A stretch of DNA of 49,019 bases from an uncultured Clostridium sp. (GCA_900543325.1 UQQU01000016.1:1-49019); one strand, 5' to 3'; positions 25,945-35,099 are shown, numbered from the stretch's first letter. A program made the numbers and translations. The notes: generated by a model from the sequence alone, not told the origin.

Positions 25945-27015
25945 CTAAAGACTATAAATGTTAGATAGGTTATTAACCATTTCTTTTATACTATAGTTAT
26001 TATTAACATATTTATATGCCTTCTCTATCTTTATTTCATCATTACTTTCAATTACTTTTATTATCTTTTTTGCCAAATCCTCTACACTTTCCGATTCAAA
26101 TAAAGTACCATATTTATTATCTTTTATAATTTCTTTAGGTCCATCGATATTTGATGCAATAACAGGTATTTTAGCCGCCATGGCCTCTATCAATGCTAGT
26201 CCAAACCCTTCATATCTAGATGGTAATACAAAAATATCTATAGATTCTAAAAACTTTGGCACATTATCTAAATTTCCTGTAAATACTATTTCGTTATCTA
26301 GTCCAATATCATCAACTAATTTTTTTAGTTCTTCTCTATCTTTTATATTATTTGCATCACCAACTAAATAACATTTAATATTAGGATAGTTATTTCTTAC
26401 TATTCCTATTGATTTTATTAATATATCTTGTCCCTTAGTCTTTGCTATAAGTCTTGCAACACAAGCAATATTTATATTTTCATGCTCTTTTTTCCTTATG
26501 CTAATATTAGATAAATCTATGCCATTATAAACAATCTCTATCTTATTTTTATTTACATTTCTTTCGACAATTTCATTATATACTGATGATGAAATTGCAA
26601 TTATTTTATTACACATTAATTTATTAACAAAAACATCTATTTTACTTAAATTTTTAAAAGTGTTTGTTGCGTGTACTGTATAGAAAATTCTTATTTTAGG
26701 ATTAATTAATTTTGAAAATAAACTAAATCTTACAGTATCATTAGATTGGCAATGAATAATATCTATCTTATACTTCCTAATAACATTCATATATTGAAAT
26801 AAATACTTAATGTTTTTATCTCCTTCAGTTCTATTAAGCTGTATTACATTAATATTATTATCTATCTTATCTAATAATGATTTTTCTATTCTATTATTAA
26901 TAATGCATACATAAACATTATCTCCACTATTTTTATCCCAATTGTTTACTATATCAACTAAGAGCTTTTCTGCTCCGCCAATTCCTAATGAAAAAATAGT
27001 ATATAATATATTCAT
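25945..27015 (-). CDS. Family 4 glycosyltransferase
   Basis: About 356 residues, GT-B fold. Glycine-rich acceptor loop SLGIGGAEKLLVDIV at the N-terminus; donor site FVLPSRYEGFGLALIEAMAAKIPVIASNIDGPKEII with the EX7E motif. ATG at 27015 follows GGAGAG; the GTG two codons upstream overlaps it. Confidence 0.88.
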   Translation of the reverse strand: MNILYTIFSLGIGGAEKLLVDIVNNWDKNSGDNVYVCIINNRIEKSLLDKIDNNINVIQLNRTEGDKNIKYLFQYMNVIRKYKIDIIHCQSNDTVRFSLFSKLINPKIRIFYTVHATNTFKNLSKIDVFVNKLMCNKIIAISSSVYNEIVERNVNKNKIEIVYNGIDLSNISIRKKEHENINIACVARLIAKTKGQDILIKSIGIVRNNYPNIKCYLVGDANNIKDREELKKLVDDIGLDNEIVFTGNLDNVPKFLESIDIFVLPSRYEGFGLALIEAMAAKIPVIASNIDGPKEIIKDNKYGTLFESESVEDLAKKIIKVIESNDEIKIEKAYKYVNNNYSIKEMVNNLSNIYSL

Positions 27016-27035
27016 TGCCACTCTCCTATATCCCT

Positions 27036-28232
27036 TTAAACTGATTTAATGCTTGCAAATAAGGTATCATACCCTCTTAATAACTCCTTACTAGTATGCT
27101 CCCAGCTTAATTCATTTTTAATCCTCTTCATCCCATATTGACCCATTTCAACTCTTTTTTCTTCATTATCTAATAAGAATATTATCTTTTCTGCTAAATC
27201 CTTAGAATCATTTGGTTTGGCATATAATGAAGCCTTTTGAGCTGAATATTTTCCTTCTGTTAAATCAAATTGAACTATAGGTTTTCCTAAAGCCATATAT
27301 TCTAATATTTTATTCATTGTCGATTTATCATTCATTTCATTATATTCATCTGGATTTACACAAACATCAGCTGTATTTAAATAATCTAGCATTACTTGAT
27401 CTGATACTCTTCCTGTAAACTCGAAAATATCATCTATTTTCATTTCTTTACACTTTTGTTTTAACGATTCTAAGTGAGGCCCCCCACCTACAATTCCATA
27501 AAATATATCATTTCTACCCTTAGATTCCTTAATATATTTAGCAGCTTCAAGTAAATATTCAATACCTTCCTGTTGCCCTATTACTCCAAGGTATCCAACC
27601 ATATATCTCTTTCCTCTTTTTATTTCATTTTTAGGTTTTTGTATTTTTAACCTTTCTAATTTTGGTCCACTTCTAAGAACAAAAACATTCTTAGGATTCA
27701 TTTTGCCTCTTTCAATTGCTATCTTTTTATACGACTCATTTGTTACAAATGCAATATCACAGTTTTTATAAGTTTTACCTTCTAAGAAAATTTGAGATTG
27801 ATATAGCAATCCTTTTTTCTTAAATTTGGCTTCAAATAATTCAGGACAAATATCATGATGATCAAAAACATATTTCACACCATATTTTTTAAATCTATTT
27901 GCTACCATATATATATTATCTGGTGGATTACATCCTTGAATAACATTAAATCCTACTTCTTTATATACTTTCTTTGCCAATCTTATTTGCTCTTTTAATG
28001 CTGTCCCATATTCACGAACATAACCAACAAGTCCATTACCTTCTGTTGGCAAGTCATGTCTATATATATTTACACCTTGTAAAATCTCAAACTCTTTATC
28101 ATATCCCTTTCCTTTTGGACAAATTACCGAAACAGTATATCCATTTTGAACAAGCGTAGTTGCTTCTTGCCACACCCTAGTATCAAATGGAACTGGCAAA
28201 TTTTCTACTATTATTAATATTCCCCTATTCAA
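27036..28232 (-). CDS. Family 4 glycosyltransferase
   Basis: 398 residues, GT-B fold: ENLPVPFDTRVWQEATTLVQNGYTVSVICP, then YVFDHHDICPELFEAKF, and a C-terminal donor site with DVCVNPDEYNEMNDKSTMNKILEYMALGKPIVQFDL. The DTRVW.E and HHDICPELF motifs mark a subgroup often seen in exopolysaccharide clusters with Heparinase II/III proteins. TTG start at 28232, six bases after GGGGGA. Confidence 0.85.
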   Translation of the reverse strand: MNRGILIIVENLPVPFDTRVWQEATTLVQNGYTVSVICPKGKGYDKEFEILQGVNIYRHDLPTEGNGLVGYVREYGTALKEQIRLAKKVYKEVGFNVIQGCNPPDNIYMVANRFKKYGVKYVFDHHDICPELFEAKFKKKGLLYQSQIFLEGKTYKNCDIAFVTNESYKKIAIERGKMNPKNVFVLRSGPKLERLKIQKPKNEIKRGKRYMVGYLGVIGQQEGIEYLLEAAKYIKESKGRNDIFYGIVGGGPHLESLKQKCKEMKIDDIFEFTGRVSDQVMLDYLNTADVCVNPDEYNEMNDKSTMNKILEYMALGKPIVQFDLTEGKYSAQKASLYAKPNDSKDLAEKIIFLLDNEEKRVEMGQYGMKRIKNELSWEHTSKELLRGYDTLFASIKSV

Positions 28233-28265
28233 ATTAATCCCCCCTTTTACCAGCTTAAATCATTG

Positions 28266-29633
28266 CTATTTTGTTATAGCAACTTGTTCTAAAACATCTT
28301 TTGATTTTATTTCTTTGTTACTTCCACCCCAACTCAATCCTTCATATAATCCATCATAATGAACCTCTTTCCACATCCTTACCAAATCTAAGACTATTTT
28401 TCCTTCCATTTTATCTAATATATCCTTAAATTCATTTTCCTTATTTGCTACTACAACTACTTCTGAATTATTTATTACCTCTTCTAAATTATTAGTTATA
28501 TATCTTTGTAAATGTGGTATCTTGCTTTCAATATAATCTTTATTTGTTCCTGTTATTTCTGATAATTTAACATTTTTATCATAAATACTAATTTCATACC
28601 CTTTTCCTAATAATCTTTCAATAATATCTACTGTAGGACTATATCTTAAATCATCAGTACCTGCTTTAAAACTTAATCCTAAAAATCCTATTTTCTTTTT
28701 TCCTTTTTCCATTATCATATCTAAAGCTTTAATTTTTTGCTTTTCATTACTTTCACTTATACTTGATATAACAGGTACATCTACATACATATCCTTTGCA
28801 AGTGTTAATAGCGCTTTTGAATCTTTAGGTAAGCATGAACCCCCATATGCAAACCCTGGTTTAAAATAGTACGGAGAAATATTTAATTGTTTATCTTCAC
28901 AGAATATTTCCATTACTTTATGGCTATCTATACCTAACTCTTTACATATATTTCCTATTTCATTACCAAATACTATCTTTAAGGCATGATAAGTATTGTT
29001 AACATACTTCATTATTTCAGCTACCCTTATATCAGTTGCTATCTTTTTACCTGGTATTTTCTCATATAATTCAAACATTATATCTTTTGCTTTTTCTGTA
29101 TCGTATCCAATTAATGTTAGCGGTGGATTTAAATAATCCTTAACAGCCGTTCCTTCTCTCAAGAATTCTGGATTAGATACAACATCAAAATCTATCCCTC
29201 TTCTTTTTCCAGATATATTTTCTATTTTTTCTCCAACACATTCATTTGTTCCTGGTAAAACTGTACTTCTTATTGCAATCACATGAAACTCTTCTTTATC
29301 AGTTAATGCTTCTCCTATTTCTTCTGCAACTTTATATATATAATCTAAATTTAAATGTCCTCTTTTAGAACTAGGTGTACCAACTGCAACTATTGAAACA
29401 TCTGAATTCAATACTGCATATTTAATATCCTTTGTTGCTTCTAATAAGTTATTTTCTTTTCCTTTTTTTATTAATTCATCAATATCTCTTTCTATTATAG
29501 TTGCTCTTCCTTCATTGATTAACTTAACTTTATTATCGTTAACATCTACTCCTATTACCTTATGTCCTAATTCTGATAAACATCCTGCACTTACACATCC
29601 GACATATCCCATACCAAAAATACTTATTCTCAT
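28266..29633 (-). CDS. algD: GDP-mannose 6-dehydrogenase-like (AlgD type) nucleotide-sugar dehydrogenase
   Basis: 455 residues of the UDP-Glc/GDP-Man dehydrogenase family. NAD site GMGYVGCVSAGCL; catalytic Cys267 in YYFKPGFAYGGSCLPKD; C-terminal LGLSFKAGTDDLRYSP and NKDYIESKIPH. These segments, including CLPKD where UDP-glucose dehydrogenases usually have CFPKD, resemble AlgD of Pseudomonas most closely. With manC in the same locus, GDP-mannuronate is the likely product. UDP-glucose or other substrates cannot be excluded by eye. About 20 extra residues at the C-terminus after WKEVHYDGLYEG. ATG at 29633, GGAGA upstream. Confidence 0.8.
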   Translation of the reverse strand: MRISIFGMGYVGCVSAGCLSELGHKVIGVDVNDNKVKLINEGRATIIERDIDELIKKGKENNLLEATKDIKYAVLNSDVSIVAVGTPSSKRGHLNLDYIYKVAEEIGEALTDKEEFHVIAIRSTVLPGTNECVGEKIENISGKRRGIDFDVVSNPEFLREGTAVKDYLNPPLTLIGYDTEKAKDIMFELYEKIPGKKIATDIRVAEIMKYVNNTYHALKIVFGNEIGNICKELGIDSHKVMEIFCEDKQLNISPYYFKPGFAYGGSCLPKDSKALLTLAKDMYVDVPVISSISESNEKQKIKALDMIMEKGKKKIGFLGLSFKAGTDDLRYSPTVDIIERLLGKGYEISIYDKNVKLSEITGTNKDYIESKIPHLQRYITNNLEEVINNSEVVVVANKENEFKDILDKMEGKIVLDLVRMWKEVHYDGLYEGLSWGGSNKEIKSKDVLEQVAITK

Positions 29634-29644
29634 TTCAATTCTCC

Positions 29645-31543
29645 TTATAAAACCATAATTTTTAATAGTATTTTAATTTCTTTATTACATTTACCCTTTA
29701 ATTTAATTGCCTTTGATTTTTCTTTTTTACTGTACATTTCAGAAATCCATATGTCTTCTATCATAAATTTACAAACGTTGTTAGTTTCTATACAAAAATT
29801 ATTTTCTCTTGATTTTAAATGTATCTTATTTTCTTTTATCCCTATTATTTTTATATCCCTATCTAATACTAATGTACTTTCAAAACTACATTCTCCACCT
29901 GAAATTAAATCTTCTATAATAAGAATATCTTTTCTATTGTATATAAATTTTCTCTCATGCTGTATGGGCTTATATCCATCATGACTTGCTAGTAATACTT
30001 CCTCTTCATCATTAATTTTATAATCTATTAATTTTGAATTTGCCTTATTTCCCCATAAAAAAGCTCCTAGCATTTGAGATTGATCCTTATCATTTATACA
30101 TACAGTATTATGATTTTTTGTTTGCCTAAAGTAATTTCTTGAATTTAAATCTATATGATATATATAAGTACCTGGATCTATAAACAGCTTATTCCCATTA
30201 ACTGTCATAGTGAAACTTAATGCATCAGCATGTCCGTGAGCTGCAATACTACCAAATCCCAATTCAGCATGATCAATTACTATAATTATCTCATTCTTAT
30301 ATCCTGGTTTATTTCTCATAATAGTATATCCACCTATTTCATAACATTTTGATTTACTATTATCATAAATATTAAGTTTTTCTTTTATTTCTTTATCTTT
30401 AAATAACCATGATATATTTTCACTTACCTGCTTCAAGTCAACAAATTGTTCTTTTAATATTAAAGTTGCTAGTTCTAAGACATACTTAAAATGATTATAA
30501 TATTCTCCTGATAAATCTAATATTTTTCCATTATCATCATCACCTAAATGACTTACCTGATATCTTGAATCCATATTATCCTTAATAAAACTACTCATAT
30601 TGTACATTAATTTATCCCACTCACTTGGATAAGTAATATTATTTCTTTTAAATATAAGCATTAAAAGCAAAACCGCCTCCATTACAAAACTTTGGTAATG
30701 TAGCGCATGTTCTTTATTAACTCCCTCTTTATAATTTTGGATAAATAACTCTTTATTTAGTACATCAATTGCTTTTTCATACCACTCTTTATTTTCAAAC
30801 ATCACTCCCGCTACGCCTATAGAAAACATTTCTATAATTAAGTGGTTATTAGCTGATGAATATCTAGAATGATGATTGTTACAGTAATCTATCATATTAA
30901 TAATTCCAGATTTTAAATCACTAACTATATCCTCGCTATCTTCCATATTAGCAGCTATTAAAAATGATAAAGTTACAATCCATGAATATGCTCTAATTGC
31001 GATTTCCATTACGCTTGTCCATGATATTCCTATTAAAAATGTATTTCTCCTATTCCAGTCGTAAAACAAAACTTTTAATTCATCATAATATTCTAAATCT
31101 TTAGTAATAAAATAATTCTTTGCTAAAATAGTAAATTGAAAATGTCTATTTAATTCCCAATTTGTTCTAGCATCACCTATCTCATCATTTTGTTTATAAT
31201 CTATATCATAGGAAAATATATTAGGCCAATTATTTTCTGTATTAAATCCATAACTCCAATTATTTTTAACATCATCATAGATATAATTATCGAAAAGCCA
31301 TAATTTATTACTAATTGAATAATTATTATTATTAAAATTTAGTCCTAAATTTTCATATTTAAAATTACTTTTTAATCTCACTAATTCTTTATTAAATATT
31401 TCATCAATAACTTGAGGTCTACTCGAATTAAAAATTTCCTTTTCTTTTTTCTCTAAGCTTTTTTGTTCAACTCTCCATACAACTTCTTTTATATCCATTG
31501 ATTTTAGTCTATTAAAATACCATTTAATCTTTTCTTTCTTCAT
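29645..31543 (-). CDS. Cytoplasmic heparinase II/III-family protein
   Basis: About 632 residues. An alpha-helical N-terminal part contains NWPNIFSYDIDYK, DARTNWELNRHFQF and NNHLIIEMFSIG; the C-terminal heparinase II/III sandwich contains GHADALSFTMTVNGNKLFIDPGTYIY and FRQTKNHNTVCINDKDQSQ. No signal peptide or membrane segment is present, unlike the lyase at 16215-18557. Such proteins are frequent in capsule and exopolysaccharide clusters beside GT4 and nucleotide-sugar dehydrogenase genes; whether they cut polymer or act otherwise is unsettled. The ATG at 31543 follows GGTGA; the in-frame GTG upstream overlaps the ribosome site. Eleven-base gap to the dehydrogenase. Confidence 0.82.
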   Translation of the reverse strand: MKKEKIKWYFNRLKSMDIKEVVWRVEQKSLEKKEKEIFNSSRPQVIDEIFNKELVRLKSNFKYENLGLNFNNNNYSISNKLWLFDNYIYDDVKNNWSYGFNTENNWPNIFSYDIDYKQNDEIGDARTNWELNRHFQFTILAKNYFITKDLEYYDELKVLFYDWNRRNTFLIGISWTSVMEIAIRAYSWIVTLSFLIAANMEDSEDIVSDLKSGIINMIDYCNNHHSRYSSANNHLIIEMFSIGVAGVMFENKEWYEKAIDVLNKELFIQNYKEGVNKEHALHYQSFVMEAVLLLMLIFKRNNITYPSEWDKLMYNMSSFIKDNMDSRYQVSHLGDDDNGKILDLSGEYYNHFKYVLELATLILKEQFVDLKQVSENISWLFKDKEIKEKLNIYDNSKSKCYEIGGYTIMRNKPGYKNEIIIVIDHAELGFGSIAAHGHADALSFTMTVNGNKLFIDPGTYIYHIDLNSRNYFRQTKNHNTVCINDKDQSQMLGAFLWGNKANSKLIDYKINDEEEVLLASHDGYKPIQHERKFIYNRKDILIIEDLISGGECSFESTLVLDRDIKIIGIKENKIHLKSRENNFCIETNNVCKFMIEDIWISEMYSKKEKSKAIKLKGKCNKEIKILLKIMVL

Positions 31544-31555
31544 GTTAATCACCTA

Positions 31556-32872
31556 TTAAGATATTTTTTGAATTAATATCTTTTTCTTGCCTCTATTAGT
31601 TAAAATCAAACTATCAACCTTTTTTATTTTTAATTGAACACTTCCTCTTAAGTTATTATTTAATTCTTTTTCCATTCTATCTATTTCCTTAGGCTTTAAT
31701 CTATCAGAAATTATGTTAACCTCTGCTATACCTTTTTGATTTTGTATAAATTGATAAGCTCTTATTTTTTCATTAGTAAAATTATGAAACACCTTTGATG
31801 CTAATGAGATTTTTTCATCATTATTTCCTATTAAATATAATGAACTTTCTCTTCCTTTAATCATAGTTTTATTATCCTTGACAATTACATAATCATCAGT
31901 CCTATATCTAATTAGCGGCATTTTTTTATTTAAAAATCCTGTACAAACTATGTTGTAAGTATTTTCTTCATTCGTTGGAATTAATTCCGTATAACCGTAT
32001 AATTCATTAAATGTATAATTTGAGTCATATTCTTCTGAAAAAACGGCTCTTTCAGAATGGCCATAAAATGATAAGGTCTTACACTTTAAAAAATTTTCTA
32101 TAAATTTCTTATCATTAATATTTAGCTCTTCCGAGATAATAAATACTCCCTTTATTCTACAACTTAATGTTAAACTTCCTTCTTTAAGAATCTTACATAA
32201 ATTTACTATAGCTGAAGGGTATCCATGAATATATTCCGGATTAAACTTATTAATTATATTTATATATTGTTGTATATTCTTTGTGTTTAATTCAAATGGT
32301 GATAAAATTATCTCATTATAAATTGGATTATATTTATAAATTTTATTATTAAATTGAATCCCTCTAAATGTTATAATTCTTGATTTTTTATAATCATATC
32401 CCAACTTACTCCAATGACTATAAATAAATGCTTTCTCTTTATAAATCGAATCTTTATCCATATATAAAACTAAAGGATCTCCTGTTGTTCCACCTGTCTG
32501 TGTATTATAAAAGTCTATCTTTTCTTTAGATATAAATTTTTCATAATTTTGATTTATTATTTCTTTATTAATATATGGTATCTTCTTTAACTCATCAAAA
32601 CTCTTAATTTCGTATGGATTAAAACTTATTTCATTGAATACTTCTTTATAATATTCAATATTTTCATACGCATAACATAATTGTTGTTTTAATTTCTCTA
32701 ATGATTTTTTTCTTTTTTCTTTTTCACTTAATTGTTCAAATGTTTTTATTTCATTATATTGATCTAAAAACACTTTATTATTCACTAATTTACTCCTTAT
32801 CATTGGTGCAAATATTTTCTTTGCAAAATCCGGTGTATGTTCGTTTAATTTTTTTATTATATTAGCATTCAA
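31556..32872 (-). CDS. CapK/PaaK-like adenylate-forming enzyme
   Basis: About 438 residues. The phosphate-binding motif TQTGGTTGDPLVLYMD and a later YGHSERAVF...YGYTELIP match the phenylacetate-CoA ligase-like CapK family found in capsule loci. It should activate a carboxylic acid as an adenylate; the acid and acceptor are unknown, and an acyl or amide decoration is plausible. TTG at 32872 is eight bases after GGAGG; the coding end of the preceding gene overlaps by 11 bases. Confidence 0.75.
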   Translation of the reverse strand: MNANIIKKLNEHTPDFAKKIFAPMIRSKLVNNKVFLDQYNEIKTFEQLSEKEKRKKSLEKLKQQLCYAYENIEYYKEVFNEISFNPYEIKSFDELKKIPYINKEIINQNYEKFISKEKIDFYNTQTGGTTGDPLVLYMDKDSIYKEKAFIYSHWSKLGYDYKKSRIITFRGIQFNNKIYKYNPIYNEIILSPFELNTKNIQQYINIINKFNPEYIHGYPSAIVNLCKILKEGSLTLSCRIKGVFIISEELNINDKKFIENFLKCKTLSFYGHSERAVFSEEYDSNYTFNELYGYTELIPTNEENTYNIVCTGFLNKKMPLIRYRTDDYVIVKDNKTMIKGRESSLYLIGNNDEKISLASKVFHNFTNEKIRAYQFIQNQKGIAEVNIISDRLKPKEIDRMEKELNNNLRGSVQLKIKKVDSLILTNRGKKKILIQKIS

Positions 32873-33929
32873 TATATTCACCTCCTTTAATTTCTAGTTG
32901 GTCATATATCTTTATTAATTTTTTTATGCTATTTTTAATATTAAATATATCATTTGCTTTTTTATAAGCATTTTGAGATAACTCTATTAAACGCTCCTGA
33001 TCTGATAATAAAATATTTAAATTATTTAATAGTGCTTCTTTATCACCAGCTCTAATTAAAAACCCATTTTTTTCATTAGTAATAACTTCTGGAATACCTC
33101 CTATTTCTGTTGAAATAACTGCATTTTTATAACTCATAGCCTCTAATAATGCCATTGGCATTCCCTCATTATATGATGGCAATACAAATATATTACTGCT
33201 TAATAATATATCTTCTTTTTCCTTACCCTTTATCCACTCAAAAACCTCCACATTCTTATCTATATTTAGCTCTTTACAGCATCTTCTTACTTTTTCAACT
33301 TCTCCATCTCCACATATCTTTAATTTAACATCATTATGATTCTGAATTAATTTAGGCATAACATTTAAAAGGTCATATATTCCCTTTCTCTTTCCTAACC
33401 TTCCAAGAAACAAAATTTGATTGCTGTTATAAACTTTATCTATATTCTCTGGAATCACTATTGAATTATATAGAACTTCAATACTTGTATATGTTATTCC
33501 ACTTAAAAACTTCTTCCATTGTTCAGATAATGCAATTATTTTATCTGCCTTATTAAATATGTCTGAAATATACTTTTTTTGCTTTTCTGTACTTTCATTC
33601 ATATAAAACTCTTTAAATTCAGCTCCATGCATATGAATTATTATTTTTTTTCTCCTTTTTTTAGCAAAATTTATAAAAAGGCTTTTTCTATAAAAGCTAG
33701 CTCTAGATGCCATATGAACATGTACTATATCACAATAATTTATACTCTCCCTAAACTCAAAATAGCTTCTAATAGCTGTCCTTAACTTAGTAAACTTACT
33801 ACCGTCTTTCATAGTTGCTATAAACTTTAGATCTACTAGTTGATCCAATCCCCCTAAATAGTAGTTATTTATAACTGTTGAAACACCGCCTTGAACCTCT
33901 CTATCTGGTCCAATCATTAAAATTTTCAT
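32862..33929 (-). CDS. Family 4 glycosyltransferase, first gene of right capsule operon
   Basis: 355 residues, GT-B fold: GPDREVQGGVSTVINNYY at the N-terminus, VHVHMASRASFYRKSLFI, and donor site FVLPSYNEGMPMALLEAMSYKNAVISTEIGGIPEVI. ATG at 33929 with AGGAGG. It opens an operon running to at least 20320, preceded by promoter 34034-34062 and a leader of about 100 bases. Confidence 0.88.
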   Translation of the reverse strand: MKILMIGPDREVQGGVSTVINNYYLGGLDQLVDLKFIATMKDGSKFTKLRTAIRSYFEFRESINYCDIVHVHMASRASFYRKSLFINFAKKRRKKIIIHMHGAEFKEFYMNESTEKQKKYISDIFNKADKIIALSEQWKKFLSGITYTSIEVLYNSIVIPENIDKVYNSNQILFLGRLGKRKGIYDLLNVMPKLIQNHNDVKLKICGDGEVEKVRRCCKELNIDKNVEVFEWIKGKEKEDILLSSNIFVLPSYNEGMPMALLEAMSYKNAVISTEIGGIPEVITNEKNGFLIRAGDKEALLNNLNILLSDQERLIELSQNAYKKANDIFNIKNSIKKLIKIYDQLEIKGGEYIEC

Positions 33930-34033
33930 AAAGAAGCCTCCTGAATTATTTATCGTTAATGTTATTTTTCTAATTTATAATTAAATAAAAATATACATAT
34001 AACCACTTTATATTTATTCCCATATATATCTAA

Positions 34034-34062
34034 ATTATACTTTTTAGCATTTATATAGTAAA
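34034..34062 (-). promoter_or_regulatory. Candidate promoter of right capsule operon
   Basis: On the minus strand TTTACT (34057-34062), 17-base spacer, TATAAT (34034-34039). Identical -35, -10 and spacing to the promoter at 3212-3240. AGTATAACT begins 10 bases upstream of the -35. Confidence 0.65.
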
Positions 34063-34251
34063 TTACACCTTAGTATAACTACTTTATTTATTAAAAATAA
34101 TTACTACTCTACTTATTTTATAAATACTAAAGCTTTAATTTTTTTAATATTTCTATTTCTTACATAATTAAAAGTTGTATTACAAAAAAAATCTAAATAC
34201 ATAATTATCTTTTTGAAACACTTTATTTCTGAATAATAGTATTTTTTGAGT

Positions 34252-34270
34252 ATTACTACTAAGTAGTAAT
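34252..34270. promoter_or_regulatory. Candidate operator palindrome ATTACTACT-A-AGTAGTAAT
   Basis: A perfect inverted repeat with 9-base arms about 60 bases upstream of the -35 of the second regulator gene. AGTATTACT (34249-34257) overlaps its left arm. GTAGTTACTAC (3584-3594) occupies a similar place before copy 1. Confidence 0.45.
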
Positions 34271-34328
34271 TTTAAAAACATTTATAATAATACTTTTAAT
34301 ATTTTTTAACACTTCATGTAATTAATGA

Positions 34329-34355
34329 TAGACTTTTACTTTTTAACTATATAAT
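34329..34355 (+). promoter_or_regulatory. Candidate promoter of second LuxR-type gene
   Basis: TAGACT (34329-34334), 15-base spacer, TATAAT (34350-34355), within a block aligned to the copy 1 promoter. The spacer is two bases shorter than in copy 1, so the two copies may differ in strength. Confidence 0.5.
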
Positions 34356-34394
34356 TTTAATATAATTTATACCAAGTATGAAGGGGGTGATTTA

Positions 34395-35066
34395 ATGAAA
34401 ATTTCTATACTATGTAAATATCCAGTAATCCATGAAGGAATTAAATCAATATTAAATGATAAGTATCCAAGTATCACCTCTTTTTCTTCTATTGATGATT
34501 GCTTTAAGACATTAGATAATTCAGAAAATGATCTTATAAATGATACGGAGGATACTATTTTAATTATTACTTTATTTAGAGAAGATTTAAGAATAATAGA
34601 TAATATATTATCTATTAAAGATAATTATTCTAAGCTTAAATTATTAATTGTTGATTTTAATAACAGTAAGGACATGTTCTTTAGAGTATCAAAATTAAAT
34701 ATTGATGGATATATGCTTGGAACATTTGCTCAAGAAGATATTAATTATGCTCTTCATAAAATTTCTACTGGAACTAAGTTTTATGATAGAGAACTATTAT
34801 ATAGGTTAGTAGAAGATGAACATGCTGCAACTATTACTGGAAAAAGCAACTTAGGAAGTCCTCTAACTAGAAGAGAATTAGAAATTTTATCTCAATTATC
34901 TAACGGATTAAGTAATTTTGAAATTTCTAAAAATCTTAATATAAGCGAAAATACTGTAAAAAAACACATTAGTAATATATTTATAAAGATAAATGTTAAA
35001 GATAGAACTCAAGCTATAATTTATGCTTATGAATCTGGATTAATAGCTAAACCTTTATTCTTGTAA
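34395..35066 (+). CDS. LuxR/NarL-family regulator with degenerate receiver domain, copy 2
   Basis: 223 residues, aligned end to end without gaps to the protein at 3724-4395 with 19 substitutions, most of them in the first 150 residues. The same receiver residues are missing (CKYPVIHEG, ILIITLFRED, MLGTFAQED) and the helix-turn-helix (157-215) is almost unchanged. Ribosome site GGGGGTGA. It is divergent from the right capsule operon, as copy 1 is from the left one, so each copy faces a capsule promoter. Retention of both suggests dosage or differently timed expression rather than different targets. Confidence 0.85.
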   Translation: MKISILCKYPVIHEGIKSILNDKYPSITSFSSIDDCFKTLDNSENDLINDTEDTILIITLFREDLRIIDNILSIKDNYSKLKLLIVDFNNSKDMFFRVSKLNIDGYMLGTFAQEDINYALHKISTGTKFYDRELLYRLVEDEHAATITGKSNLGSPLTRRELEILSQLSNGLSNFEISKNLNISENTVKKHISNIFIKINVKDRTQAIIYAYESGLIAKPLFL

Positions 35067-35070
35067 TATC

Positions 35071-35099
35071 AAAAGCTACCTATGTTAGGTAGCTTTTTT
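35071..35099 (+). terminator. Rho-independent terminator of luxR-type gene 2
   Basis: Perfect 12-base-pair stem AAAAGCTACCTA (35071-35082) with 35086-35097, three-base loop, T run. Begins 5 bases after the stop. It shares AAAAGCTACC with the copy 1 terminator, so the duplicated block extends past the gene. Confidence 0.92.

Larger units (their letters stand above)
33930..34394. other. Non-coding regulatory region between right capsule operon and second LuxR-type gene
   Basis: 465 AT-rich bases. Holds one promoter in each direction, a perfect 19-base palindrome (34252-34270), AGTATTACT (34249-34257), AGTATAACT (34072-34080) and TTACTACT (34101-34108). No coding remnant seen. Confidence 0.6.

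Noticed and set aside
28266..29633. UDP-glucose 6-dehydrogenase
   Set aside because: Considered first, but the catalytic and C-terminal motifs are closer to AlgD and manC is present; kept only as an alternative.
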